From: Pseudolysobacter sp.
GTDB lineage: Bacteria > Pseudomonadota > Gammaproteobacteria > Xanthomonadales > Rhodanobacteraceae
DNA: 6,639 bases
Direction of reading: 5' to 3'
Assembly (NCBI GenBank): GCA_025351985.1
Contig: JANXUW010000441.1
Coordinates: 1-6,639, forward strand
Shown here piece by piece: positions 1 through 6,120 of this stretch. Every line of letters starts with the position of its first letter. Position 1 is the first letter of the stretch. The position numbers were made by a program, and so were the translations under genes. The notes under the pieces were generated by a model. It saw only the letters and a list, made by a program, of their open reading frames with translations, was not told where the DNA came from and made no database searches.

Positions 1-2
1 CG

Positions 3-125
3 CTGGCCGACGAACTGCTGTTCGGCAAACTTGCCGACGGCGGCAAGGTCACACTCAGCGTACATGACGGCAAGCTTGCGGTTGCTAGCGAAGCAGCGGA
101 AATGCTTCCGGCGGTTGTCGAATAA
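3..125 (+). CDS. clpA: ATP-dependent Clp protease ATP-binding subunit ClpA, C-terminal end (5' partial)
   Basis: Only the last 40 codons are present, ending with TAA at 123-125; the rest lies to the left of the window. ClpA is the cytoplasmic AAA+ unfoldase that feeds substrates, including N-degron proteins delivered by ClpS, into the ClpP peptidase. The visible residues read LADELLFGKLADGGKV and then TLSVHDGKLAV, which match the end of the small C-terminal subdomain of the second AAA+ module; E. coli ClpA has the closely similar LANELLFGSLVDGGQV in this place. The sequence after that (EAAEMLPAVVE) is a variable tail. A strong hairpin terminator follows 35 bases after the stop. The call rests on a short segment, but both the motif and the nearby infA and aat genes agree with the usual clpA neighbourhood. 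Confidence 0.9.
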   Translation: MADELLFGKLADGGKVTLSVHDGKLAVASEAAEMLPAVVE

Positions 126-160
126 TCACCGGCCGAATAAATCGCGTAACCTTGTAAAAC

Positions 161-191
161 AAACCCGCCGCTTTACTGCGGCGGGTTTTTT
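161..191. terminator. Bidirectional rho-independent terminator
   Basis: Arms CCCGCCGC (164-171) and GCGGCGGG (178-185) pair perfectly around the six-base loop TTTACT. The stem extends by three A-T pairs (161-163 with 186-188) and is followed on the plus strand by six T (186-191), so it should end clpA transcription. On the minus strand the same stem is followed by TTTGTTTT, so it can also stop transcripts leaving the cytochrome gene, whose stop codon is at 252-250. The bases between 192 and 249 hold nothing else I can support. Confidence 0.9.
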
Positions 192-249
192 ATTGCAAAT
201 AAAGTCATGGCCCGTAGCTTAGCGCAGTAGTGAAACGAGTGGCCGCGAT

Positions 250-1860
250 CTATTCCGCACCTTCCTCGGGAATCTGGAACAGCGCGGATAACGCGATGCT
301 GCCATGCTGCGCCGGATTCTGCGGATCGCCTGTGCCGGGATGGCCGGGATTGAGGCTCGATGCGGTATCGTCCGGCGGAAACAAAACCAGTGTTTGCAGA
401 AACTCGATGAGCTTGCGTTGATTGTCATCGCCGAGCGCGACAAATGCATCTCGTGACATTTGCGCTTCACCGCCGTGGCGCAAAATGACTTCTTCCAGAC
501 TGATGCTGCGGCCATCATGCCCGTATGGCGCTTTTGTGCCGACGCCCCACAGCGGCGCAGTGAGAAATTGCGTGTGGACGGTGCCGTCGTAATTGCGCTC
601 GTGGAAGTCAGCGCCGAGATCGTGACGCTTGAAATCGGTAAACAGATCAATGACCACAAACGCATCGCGTCGTGGCATGAGTTTCGGGTAGGCGGCGCCA
701 TCCGGCACGACATCGAACAATGTTCGCGCGCTGGCATACAGGTGGTTGAAGATGCCGCGATCGGCGTCGTAACGCGTATCGAGATCAGCGACGCGACGAT
801 CATGATCGATGACGAAATTCTGCACATGACAGCCGGTACAACCGCTGGCGTTCAGTAACGCCAACCCCTGGTCGGAGCGCGCCGTGCTTTTGCCAATGCC
901 TGGACGGAAATAATTCAGCAAATAAATTTCCATGTAGTCGAGCAAGGCCGGATCGATCTCGTTGACCACACCATCATGATCGGCATCATCCGTGGCACTG
1001 CACGTCGGCGGGCGTTTGATCAAATCCAACGAAGGATCGAGACGGAGCCCGGCGGGAGTGATCGTTGTTATCGCCGCGGCGGGATCGCTGGCTTGGCACA
1101 GCACGGGATCTGCAGATTGCAAACCCATCTCGTCGTTGAAGGCACCGACCGCAAACGCGCGCAGCGAGAACTCGCGACCGTCGCTGAAAAACGGACGTAT
1201 CCGCAAATCCTCATTCACGCCTTCGATATGCGAGGTATCTACACTGCCATCGGGCCGCGCCGTGATCGTGCCGAAGTCGATGCTTTTGCTGCTCAGCGGC
1301 AAGGTAATGTTGTGGCCCCAGATCGAAGCGATCTGAATCGCCAGCGCGCGCATCGTGCGCAACTCGGTCGTCATCTCGTCAGCCAACATTTCGCGCAGGC
1401 CGATGCCGAACAAGTGCGGCGCATTGCGGCTGTCGGGTCGGGTTGCCACGTCGCCACCAAAACCGGCTGACCCGCGCGGTCGACCATGACAGGATGCACA
1501 GCTATCGCTGAATCCTGCGCCGAGTGCGGGGTTGGCCATGATGTCGCCACTCGAATCGAAGTTGACGCGCGGGCCGTGGCCTTGTTTCAGCGTGAACTTG
1601 CGCTGGAACAACTGGCGTCCGCGTCGGATCGCGCGGCCCGGATCGCGCGCCAGCAGATACAAAGACGCACCCGGCGTAAATTCGTCACCACGTCCGATGC
1701 CGACTTGCTGTTGCAGGGACTTGCCAATCGCGCCACCCGCAATATGCGGCGTGGTTTGCGTGACATCGACCAATTGCGCATTGGCGCCAGACGGAATACT
1801 CAGCGCCGTAATCGCGAACAATGCGATGATGAAAACAGAACGACTCAGGTTCGTATGCAT
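250..1860 (-). CDS. Secreted di-heme c-type cytochrome, di-heme oxidoreductase (DHOR/MauG-like) family
   Basis: The 536-residue protein starts with a signal peptide: basic MHTNLSRS, a hydrophobic core to about residue 21, and a likely cleavage after ANA-28, so it should be periplasmic. Two covalent heme sites are visible, CASCH at 121-125 and CTGCH at 341-345. Downstream, TAPLWGVG (434-441), YGHDGR (446-451) and LEEVILRHGGEA (455-466) resemble the C-terminal heme domain of di-heme oxidoreductases related to cytochrome c peroxidase and MauG. A DxDxDG loop at 292-303 precedes the second heme. The tail from about 495 is rich in Pro, Gly and Asn. Such proteins are thought to carry out peroxidase-type or other redox chemistry in the periplasm; the substrate cannot be read from the sequence. 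The start has a good GAGGTG ribosome site. It lies 120 bases downstream of the kinase gene on the same strand and may be co-transcribed. Two-heme cytochrome is certain; the exact subfamily is less so. Confidence 0.87.
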   Translation of the reverse strand: MHTNLSRSVFIIALFAITALSIPSGANAQLVDVTQTTPHIAGGAIGKSLQQQVGIGRGDEFTPGASLYLLARDPGRAIRRGRQLFQRKFTLKQGHGPRVNFDSSGDIMANPALGAGFSDSCASCHGRPRGSAGFGGDVATRPDSRNAPHLFGIGLREMLADEMTTELRTMRALAIQIASIWGHNITLPLSSKSIDFGTITARPDGSVDTSHIEGVNEDLRIRPFFSDGREFSLRAFAVGAFNDEMGLQSADPVLCQASDPAAAITTITPAGLRLDPSLDLIKRPPTCSATDDADHDGVVNEIDPALLDYMEIYLLNYFRPGIGKSTARSDQGLALLNASGCTGCHVQNFVIDHDRRVADLDTRYDADRGIFNHLYASARTLFDVVPDGAAYPKLMPRRDAFVVIDLFTDFKRHDLGADFHERNYDGTVHTQFLTAPLWGVGTKAPYGHDGRSISLEEVILRHGGEAQMSRDAFVALGDDNQRKLIEFLQTLVLFPPDDTASSLNPGHPGTGDPQNPAQHGSIALSALFQIPEEGAE

Positions 1861-1864
1861 GGCG

Positions 1865-1870
1865 CACCTC
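1865..1870 (-). promoter_or_regulatory. Ribosome binding site of the cytochrome gene
   Basis: On the minus strand GAGGTG lies four bases before the ATG at 1860-1858 (GAGG is six bases away). This supports the chosen start, directly before a well-formed signal peptide. The GAGG part forms the 3' arm of the leader hairpin listed separately. Confidence 0.7.
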
Positions 1871-1899
1871 GGTTAGACCCGATTGGGGTCATAACGAGG
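1867..1899 (-). promoter_or_regulatory. Leader hairpin pairing with the Shine-Dalgarno of the cytochrome gene
   Basis: Read on the minus strand, CCTC-GTTA-T-GACCC, a loop CAATC, then GGGTC-TAAC-C-GAGG. The arms form 13 base pairs (CCTC/GAGG, GTTA/TAAC, GACCC/GGGTC) broken only by one unpaired T on the left and one unpaired C on the right. The last four bases, GAGG, are the ribosome binding site of the cytochrome gene. In an mRNA this structure would hide the ribosome site; in DNA it would be an imperfect dyad that a regulator could bind. The dyad is seen directly; the regulatory role is inferred. The rest of the 120-base gap (1861-1980) contains an AT-rich patch (TTTAATAAAA on the minus strand, about 1940-1949) that might hold a -10 element, but no convincing -35 partner. 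Confidence 0.5.
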
Positions 1900-1980
1900 A
1901 ACGCCGTTTGGCAGGAAGTAGCGACATTTGGCCGCGCTGTTTTATTAAAGCCGCAAAAAAATCTGGATGGCAGAACGGCG

Positions 1981-4818
1981 CTACGGCGCCGATTGTTGCG
2001 CGAGTCGACCAAGTCGGGACGGCGGATTGCGCATCGCAGCGAGCAGATTCTGTCCCGCGACCGCGTAATTTTTTGCAGCGACATCGTCGCCGAGTTTGGT
2101 CGCGACGATTGCCTGAAGCAGCGGAACTTCGATCTGCATTTCCGCATCGGGATGCGCTGCGAGCTTGAGCTGGGTTTCCGCGATCGCGAGATTTTGTTTT
2201 GCCTTGTCGAACTCGCCCAGTTGCAACTGCGCAGTCGCGCGCCACACGGCAGCATTCGCATTTCTACCGACATCCGGCTTGGCCTGCCTGGCGAGTAAAG
2301 CATCGATGGTATCGACAATAGACAAAGCCGCTTTGGGATCGTTTTTATCGAGCTTCAATCGAGCCAGCATTCCCTGCAGATCGATTTGCAACTCGATGTC
2401 CGGCTCCTTCTCGTTCTCCTGCGACTTGATCGCGTGACGCAATTCCGCTTCGCCACTCACGCTGTCGCCACTCACCGCCAACGCCGCACCATAACTCGCG
2501 CGAGTGATCGAAGTCTTCGAATATTCCGCGCCGTATTTTTTCTCGAATGCGAGCAGCGAGGCGTGCAATGCCTCGACTGCGGCGGGAAGTTTATCCAGCA
2601 ACACGTTGAACATGCCAACATTGTTGAGATCGTTGGCGGTCTCCGGCTGGTCTTCGCCATACGCGAGTTTGTCGATGCGCAAGGTTTCGGTCGCGGTTTC
2701 CAGCGCGCCCTGGAAATTGCGCTGGGCGCGTTGCACCATCATCAGTGCATTCAGATGGTTGGCGCGGCGCCAGTCGTCTTTCGATAATACTTTTTCGTCG
2801 ATCGCCAGGGCGGCTTTGATATGTTCCTCGGCCTGCGCGAGATCGCCGGACAATCGATAAATGCGTGACAAGCCGGAATGCGCCGACGCTACCTTGAGGT
2901 GTTGCGGACCGAAGTTTTCGCTGTCCGTGCGTAGTAATTCTTCGGTGGTTTTTCCGGCAGCAACATAGTCGCGGGCGTTGATCTGCACTGTTGCGGCCAT
3001 CGTCAGAGTATCGCTCAGAAAACCGGGATCACCCAGCGATCGAGAGAGCTGCAAAGCCTCTTGCGACTCGGCTAGCGCACGCTTGATTTCATGCTGTTTG
3101 TTCGCCAGCATTGCCGAGTTGAACAACAGTTTCGCGCGCTCCGACGTCTGCTGTGCGGTCACTTGCGAGCGCAGTATATCGGTCAGGCTCTCGGCGGATT
3201 TGTAGTCGCCCGCCAGGATAGTCGCATTGAGCAATTCAAAGCCGGCATCGAGCGTGACGCCATCGTTATCACCCAATGCGACGCGCGCCTGGTCGTAGTT
3301 GTGCTGTAGATAATCGCGCGCCGCAGGCAGGTTTCCCTGCGTGCGCAAGACCGCGCCGAGTTTGGTTTGCAACTCGGTATAAACGCGCGGATTCGATGCC
3401 GCAGCGTCGCGCGCCTTGAGCATCGCCTGCTCGACTACCTCGGTAATTTTCGGCGGTCCCGCGCGCGGTGTGCTCGGCTGCGCTTCCTCGAACGCCGAGA
3501 ACATGAAATCGCGCATCGCATTCGCGCGCGCCGCCTCCTGGCGGGCGATGTGGGTTTGCCAGAGCGCCAGTCCGAGTGCGGCAAATATGGCCAGCACCAA
3601 TGCTACCGTCGTGACGACACCGCCACGATGGCGCACGATGAATTTTCGCGCGCGATACAGGCGTGATGGCGGATGCGCACGCACCGGACGATGATCGAGA
3701 AACCTTTCGATGTCTTCGGCCAGGGCGCCCGCAGATGCGTAGCGCCGATCGGGTTCGGCGGCCAAAGCCTTGAGCACGATATTGTCCAGATCGCCGCGCA
3801 GTACCTTGCGCAAGATCAGCGGTGAGGGCGCACCTGCAAACTTCGCATCGTTCGGTGTCTCGCCATTTTGCCGATAGTCGATCAACGAGGATGGACGGCG
3901 CGCGGGATTGCCTTCGGGTTTTCGTCCGAGCAATAGTTCGTGCAGCAATACGCCGAGGCCATAGACATCTGTCGCTGTGGTGATGATGCCGCCGAGGACT
4001 TGCTCCGGCGCCGCGTAACCGGGCGTGAAAACGCCGACGGTCGCGGCCTCCGCATCTTCCTCGATGAGTTTGGCGATACCGAAATCCAGCAGTTTTACCG
4101 TGCCGTTGCCATCGACCAGGATATTCGACGGCTTGATATCGCGATGCACGATCAGATTGCGGTGCGCCGTTTCCACGGCACGACACACGGTGAGAAAAAG
4201 TCGCACGCGCGCGTGGACATCAAGCTGTTGTTCGTTCGCGTACTGCGTGATCGGCACACCGTCGATGTATTCCATCACCAGATACGGAATGCCCGCCTGG
4301 GTGACGCCGCCATCGATCATGCTGGCGATGTGGGGATGACTGAGCCCGGCCAGCACCTGGCGTTCGCGCAGGAAAAGGCGTTGTTCCAGATCGGAGTACA
4401 GCCCGCGACGCAGCAGCTTCAGCGCCACGAATTGCTGAAAATCCCGGCCGACACGTTCGCCGAGAAAAACCGCCGCCATGCCACCCTGACCGAGCAGGCG
4501 CAGGATGCGAAACGCGCCGATCTGCTGGCCGATCAAGCCTTCGACTTGCGTCACTTCATCGGGAGCAAGCCGAGCGGCGTGGTCGCCGACCGGCGTATCG
4601 AGAAAGCCGTTGCCATCATCGGCGGCCAGCAGATTTAGCAGTGCGGCGCGTTCTTCGCTATCGCTGATGTTTGCATCGATCCATGCCGCACGCTCGGCGG
4701 GTGGCAGGTCGACGGCCATTTCAAACAGCGCACGCAGGCGGCCGAGCGTATCGCCATCTTTGGCGGCCTGATCGAAATCGGAAATATTGTCATTATTCAT
4801 GCTAGCGAAGAACGCCAT
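1981..4818 (-). CDS. Membrane Ser/Thr protein kinase (PknB-type) with C-terminal TPR region
   Basis: The 945-residue protein has an N-terminal helical segment (about 20-95; LPPAERAAW), then a complete Hanks-type kinase domain (about 103-375). Visible motifs are the glycine loop GQGGMAAVF (110-118), Lys134 in VALK, Glu152 as the likely helix-C partner, HRDIKPSN (225-232), DFG (245-247), APE (270-272) and DVYGLG (284-289). All catalytic residues are present, so it should be active. A single membrane segment (about 400-419) follows the basic RLYRARKFIVRHR, putting the kinase in the cytoplasm and the C-terminal 520 residues in the periplasm. That part is Ala/Leu-rich and reads as tetratricopeptide-like helical repeats (for example around 490-510, 655-675, 695-715 and 860-880), usually protein-binding. 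ATG at 4818 and ATG at 4800 (codon 7) are both possible starts; neither has a clear ribosome site. The cytochrome gene follows 120 bases downstream. Ligand and targets are unknown. Confidence 0.92.
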   Translation of the reverse strand: MAFFASMNNDNISDFDQAAKDGDTLGRLRALFEMAVDLPPAERAAWIDANISDSEERAALLNLLAADDGNGFLDTPVGDHAARLAPDEVTQVEGLIGQQIGAFRILRLLGQGGMAAVFLGERVGRDFQQFVALKLLRRGLYSDLEQRLFLRERQVLAGLSHPHIASMIDGGVTQAGIPYLVMEYIDGVPITQYANEQQLDVHARVRLFLTVCRAVETAHRNLIVHRDIKPSNILVDGNGTVKLLDFGIAKLIEEDAEAATVGVFTPGYAAPEQVLGGIITTATDVYGLGVLLHELLLGRKPEGNPARRPSSLIDYRQNGETPNDAKFAGAPSPLILRKVLRGDLDNIVLKALAAEPDRRYASAGALAEDIERFLDHRPVRAHPPSRLYRARKFIVRHRGGVVTTVALVLAIFAALGLALWQTHIARQEAARANAMRDFMFSAFEEAQPSTPRAGPPKITEVVEQAMLKARDAAASNPRVYTELQTKLGAVLRTQGNLPAARDYLQHNYDQARVALGDNDGVTLDAGFELLNATILAGDYKSAESLTDILRSQVTAQQTSERAKLLFNSAMLANKQHEIKRALAESQEALQLSRSLGDPGFLSDTLTMAATVQINARDYVAAGKTTEELLRTDSENFGPQHLKVASAHSGLSRIYRLSGDLAQAEEHIKAALAIDEKVLSKDDWRRANHLNALMMVQRAQRNFQGALETATETLRIDKLAYGEDQPETANDLNNVGMFNVLLDKLPAAVEALHASLLAFEKKYGAEYSKTSITRASYGAALAVSGDSVSGEAELRHAIKSQENEKEPDIELQIDLQGMLARLKLDKNDPKAALSIVDTIDALLARQAKPDVGRNANAAVWRATAQLQLGEFDKAKQNLAIAETQLKLAAHPDAEMQIEVPLLQAIVATKLGDDVAAKNYAVAGQNLLAAMRNPPSRLGRLAQQSAP

Positions 4819-4851
4819 GCAGCGGAAATTTGCGACATCAGTCCGCGCATT

Positions 4852-5079
4852 GTGCAGGAATACATGCGCAACCTGCCAATTCCGATGGGTCAGTTTCGCG
4901 TCGGTCGCTCGCCAGTGATTGACCGCGGCTATCCGCGCTCGAACTTTATCGGTGAATTCGAGTTATGGCCCGCAGAAGGCTGGATGGCCGTGGCGTATTT
5001 ATCGCGAGCAGCAAGATGCAGCGATGACCGATCGGCCATTCTGAAAAGAAGAAATTGCGAAAAAACGTACCGCAACTAA
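4852..5079 (+). pseudogene. Possible decayed gene fragment or small hypothetical ORF between kinase and infA
   Basis: A plus-strand frame is open from GTG 4852 to TAA 5077-5079 (75 codons); ATG 4864 has AGGA four bases upstream and would give 71 residues. The first part reads like real protein (NLPIPMGQFRVGRSPVIDRG, then FELWPAEGWMAVA), and the same frame runs open leftward under the start of the kinase. After about 4996 the frame turns into a Lys/Arg/Cys-rich, unlikely sequence, while the frame starting at 4997 gives IYREQQDAAMTDRPF and stops at TGA 5042-5044. One extra base near 4996 in a former gene would explain both. I do not recognise the family. It could also be chance coding potential opposite or upstream of the kinase. 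A weak minus-strand promoter pair for the kinase (TTGGCA 4879-4874, CACAAT 4854-4849, spacer 19) would fall inside it. Little else is visible in 4819-5091. Confidence 0.28.
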
Positions 5080-5094
5080 CGGCTGCAGCCGTTA
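5077..5094. repeat. 18-bp perfect palindrome with a stop codon on each strand
   Basis: TAACGGCTGCAGCCGTTA is its own reverse complement. On the minus strand it begins with the TAA stop of infA (5094-5092); on the plus strand its first TAA (5077-5079) closes the small open frame. As RNA it can form a six- or seven-pair stem with a short TGCA-type loop directly after the infA stop. On the minus strand a run of six T (5065-5060) follows only after 11 more bases, so it is not a textbook intrinsic terminator, though it may act as a weak one or protect the 3' end of infA mRNA. Confidence 0.6.
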
Positions 5095-5310
5095 TTTCAT
5101 GCGGTAGGTAATGCGGCCCTTGGTCAGGTCGTAAGGCGTCATTTCCACCTTGACCTTGTCGCCGGTAAGAATGCGGATGTAGTTTTTGCGCATGCGGCCC
5201 GAAATATGGGCGGTCACGACGTGGCTGTTTTCCAGCTTCACGCGAAACATGGTGTTGGGCAGCGTTTCGAGAACGGTGCCTTCCATTTCGATTTGATCGT
5301 CTTTAGACAT
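5092..5310 (-). CDS. infA: Translation initiation factor IF-1
   Basis: The 72-residue protein begins [19 protein letters not shown] and ends KGRITYRMK, the full usual length of bacterial IF-1. It is a single OB-fold (S1-like) protein that binds the ribosomal A site of the 30S subunit and helps IF-2 and IF-3 during initiation in the cytoplasm. Family hallmarks are [18 protein letters not shown] in the first strands, [15 protein letters not shown] in the middle and [18 protein letters not shown] near the end. An in-frame ATG 51 bases further upstream exists, but the added residues ([17 protein letters not shown]) are not part of the family, so the ATG at 5310-5308 is chosen; it has only a weak GAG four bases upstream. 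It lies 84 bases downstream of aat on the same strand, an arrangement common in gammaproteobacteria, and probably also has its own promoter. Confidence 0.97.
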   Translation of the reverse strand: MSKDDQIEMEGTVLETLPNTMFRVKLENSHVVTAHISGRMRKNYIRILTGDKVKVEMTPYDLTKGRITYRMK

Positions 5311-5336
5311 TCGACTCAGAAGTAATAGCGGACAAG

Positions 5337-5351
5337 CCCGCAAGGCGCGGG
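5337..5351 (-). other. Small hairpin in the aat-infA spacer
   Basis: Arms CCCGC and GCGGG with a five-base loop (GCCTT on the minus strand) lie 44-58 bases past the aat stop and 26 bases before the infA start. The following minus-strand bases (CTTGTCC) are only weakly T-rich, so this could be a weak terminator of aat transcripts or part of the infA leader. TATTAC about 15 bases from the infA start resembles a -10 box but has no good -35 at the right distance. Confidence 0.25.
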
Positions 5352-5394
5352 ATTTTGCCACGTTTGCGCACTTTCCGAAAGCGAAATCGTGGTT

Positions 5395-6120
5395 TCAGAA
5401 CAGATCGCGCACCACAGCCCGGCCAAAGCGTTCGCGCCAGTGGCCGATTTGATCGGATCGCTGCGTGTAATCGTCGATATGCGCGATAAAATCGCGCCGC
5501 GATATTTCCTGCGCGCCGAGCGTCTGCAAATGTGCCGAAGTCACTTGCGCGTCGAGCAGCGGAAAGCCCCAGTCGTGCAGCGTGCGGCACAACGCGATCA
5601 GGGCCACCTTCGACGCATTGGTCGCGCGGCTGAACATCGATTCGCCGAAAAACATGCGGCCGATCGCCACGCCATAAATTCCGCCGACCAATATTTCACC
5701 GTCGTAGACCTCGACCGAATGCGCGTGGCCGGCGATGTGCAGCGCGTTATACGCGTCCAGCATTTCCTCGGTGATCCACGAGCCGCCGCCGGCATCGCGC
5801 GGTTCGGCGCACGCTTGCATCACCTCGCGGAACGCATGATCGGCACGAATCTGCCAATCGCATTGCCGCAGCCAGCGCTGCAACCGGCGTGGCACATGCA
5901 CTTGATCGGTCGCGAAAACCATGCGCGGATCGGGGCTCCACCACAGGATCGGATCGTCCGCCGAATACCACGGAAAAATGCCGCGGCCATACGCATCTAG
6001 CAAACGCGCCACCGAAAGATCGCCGCCGATCGCGAGCAGGCCGTTCGGTTCCCGCAACGCGAGTTCGACCGCAGGAAACGCATCGAGCCGCAGCGGATGC
6101 AGGATTTTCAGTCGCGACAT
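5395..6120 (-). CDS. aat: Leucyl/phenylalanyl-tRNA--protein transferase
   Basis: This cytoplasmic enzyme transfers Leu or Phe from its tRNA to proteins with N-terminal Lys or Arg, creating N-degrons read by ClpS and ClpA. The 241-residue product has the usual family length. Conserved blocks seen in order are LREPNGLLAIGGDLS (22-36), YGRGIFPW (44-51), ILWWSPDPR (58-66), GSWIT (113-117), GHAHSVEV (131-138), GGIYGVAIGRMFFGESMFS (146-164) and LGAQEISRRDF (201-211), all close to E. coli Aat. A longer open frame continues upstream to 6588, but it only shadows the preceding gene; the ATG at 6120 places the family motifs correctly. That start lies inside the last codons of the FemAB-like gene, a 13-base overlap, and has no clear ribosome site, which suggests translational coupling. 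infA follows 84 bases downstream, and clpA, the next step of the same degradation route, is at the left end of the window. Confidence 0.96.
   Translation of the reverse strand: MSRLKILHPLRLDAFPAVELALREPNGLLAIGGDLSVARLLDAYGRGIFPWYSADDPILWWSPDPRMVFATDQVHVPRRLQRWLRQCDWQIRADHAFREVMQACAEPRDAGGGSWITEEMLDAYNALHIAGHAHSVEVYDGEILVGGIYGVAIGRMFFGESMFSRATNASKVALIALCRTLHDWGFPLLDAQVTSAHLQTLGAQEISRRDFIAHIDDYTQRSDQIGHWRERFGRAVVRDLF

Noticed and set aside
209..260. tRNA-like 5' half (CCCGTAGCTTAGCGCAGTAG) near the place where E. coli has a serine tRNA between clpA and infA
   Set aside because: Resembles a D-arm box, but there is no GTTCGAAT-type T-arm, no matching acceptor stem, and the sequence runs into the end of the cytochrome gene.
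1944..1990. Possible kinase terminator: GGCGC/GCGCC hairpin followed by seven T on the minus strand
   Set aside because: The stem overlaps the kinase stop codon region and about 15 bases separate it from the T run; the nearer TCTG/CAGA stem is only four pairs, so neither is convincing.
1486..2298. Long plus-strand open frame of 270 codons across the cytochrome start and kinase end
   Set aside because: It lies antisense to two well-supported genes, is very rich in Arg, and has no recognisable motif; typical of GC-rich DNA.
3269..4186. Minus-strand open frame of 305 codons inside the kinase gene
   Set aside because: Same strand but another frame within the kinase domain and TPR coding sequence; Arg-rich composition with no domain signature.
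3940..4638. Plus-strand open frame of 232 codons opposite the kinase domain
   Set aside because: Exactly codon-aligned antisense of a conserved kinase domain, so its openness follows from the kinase codon use.
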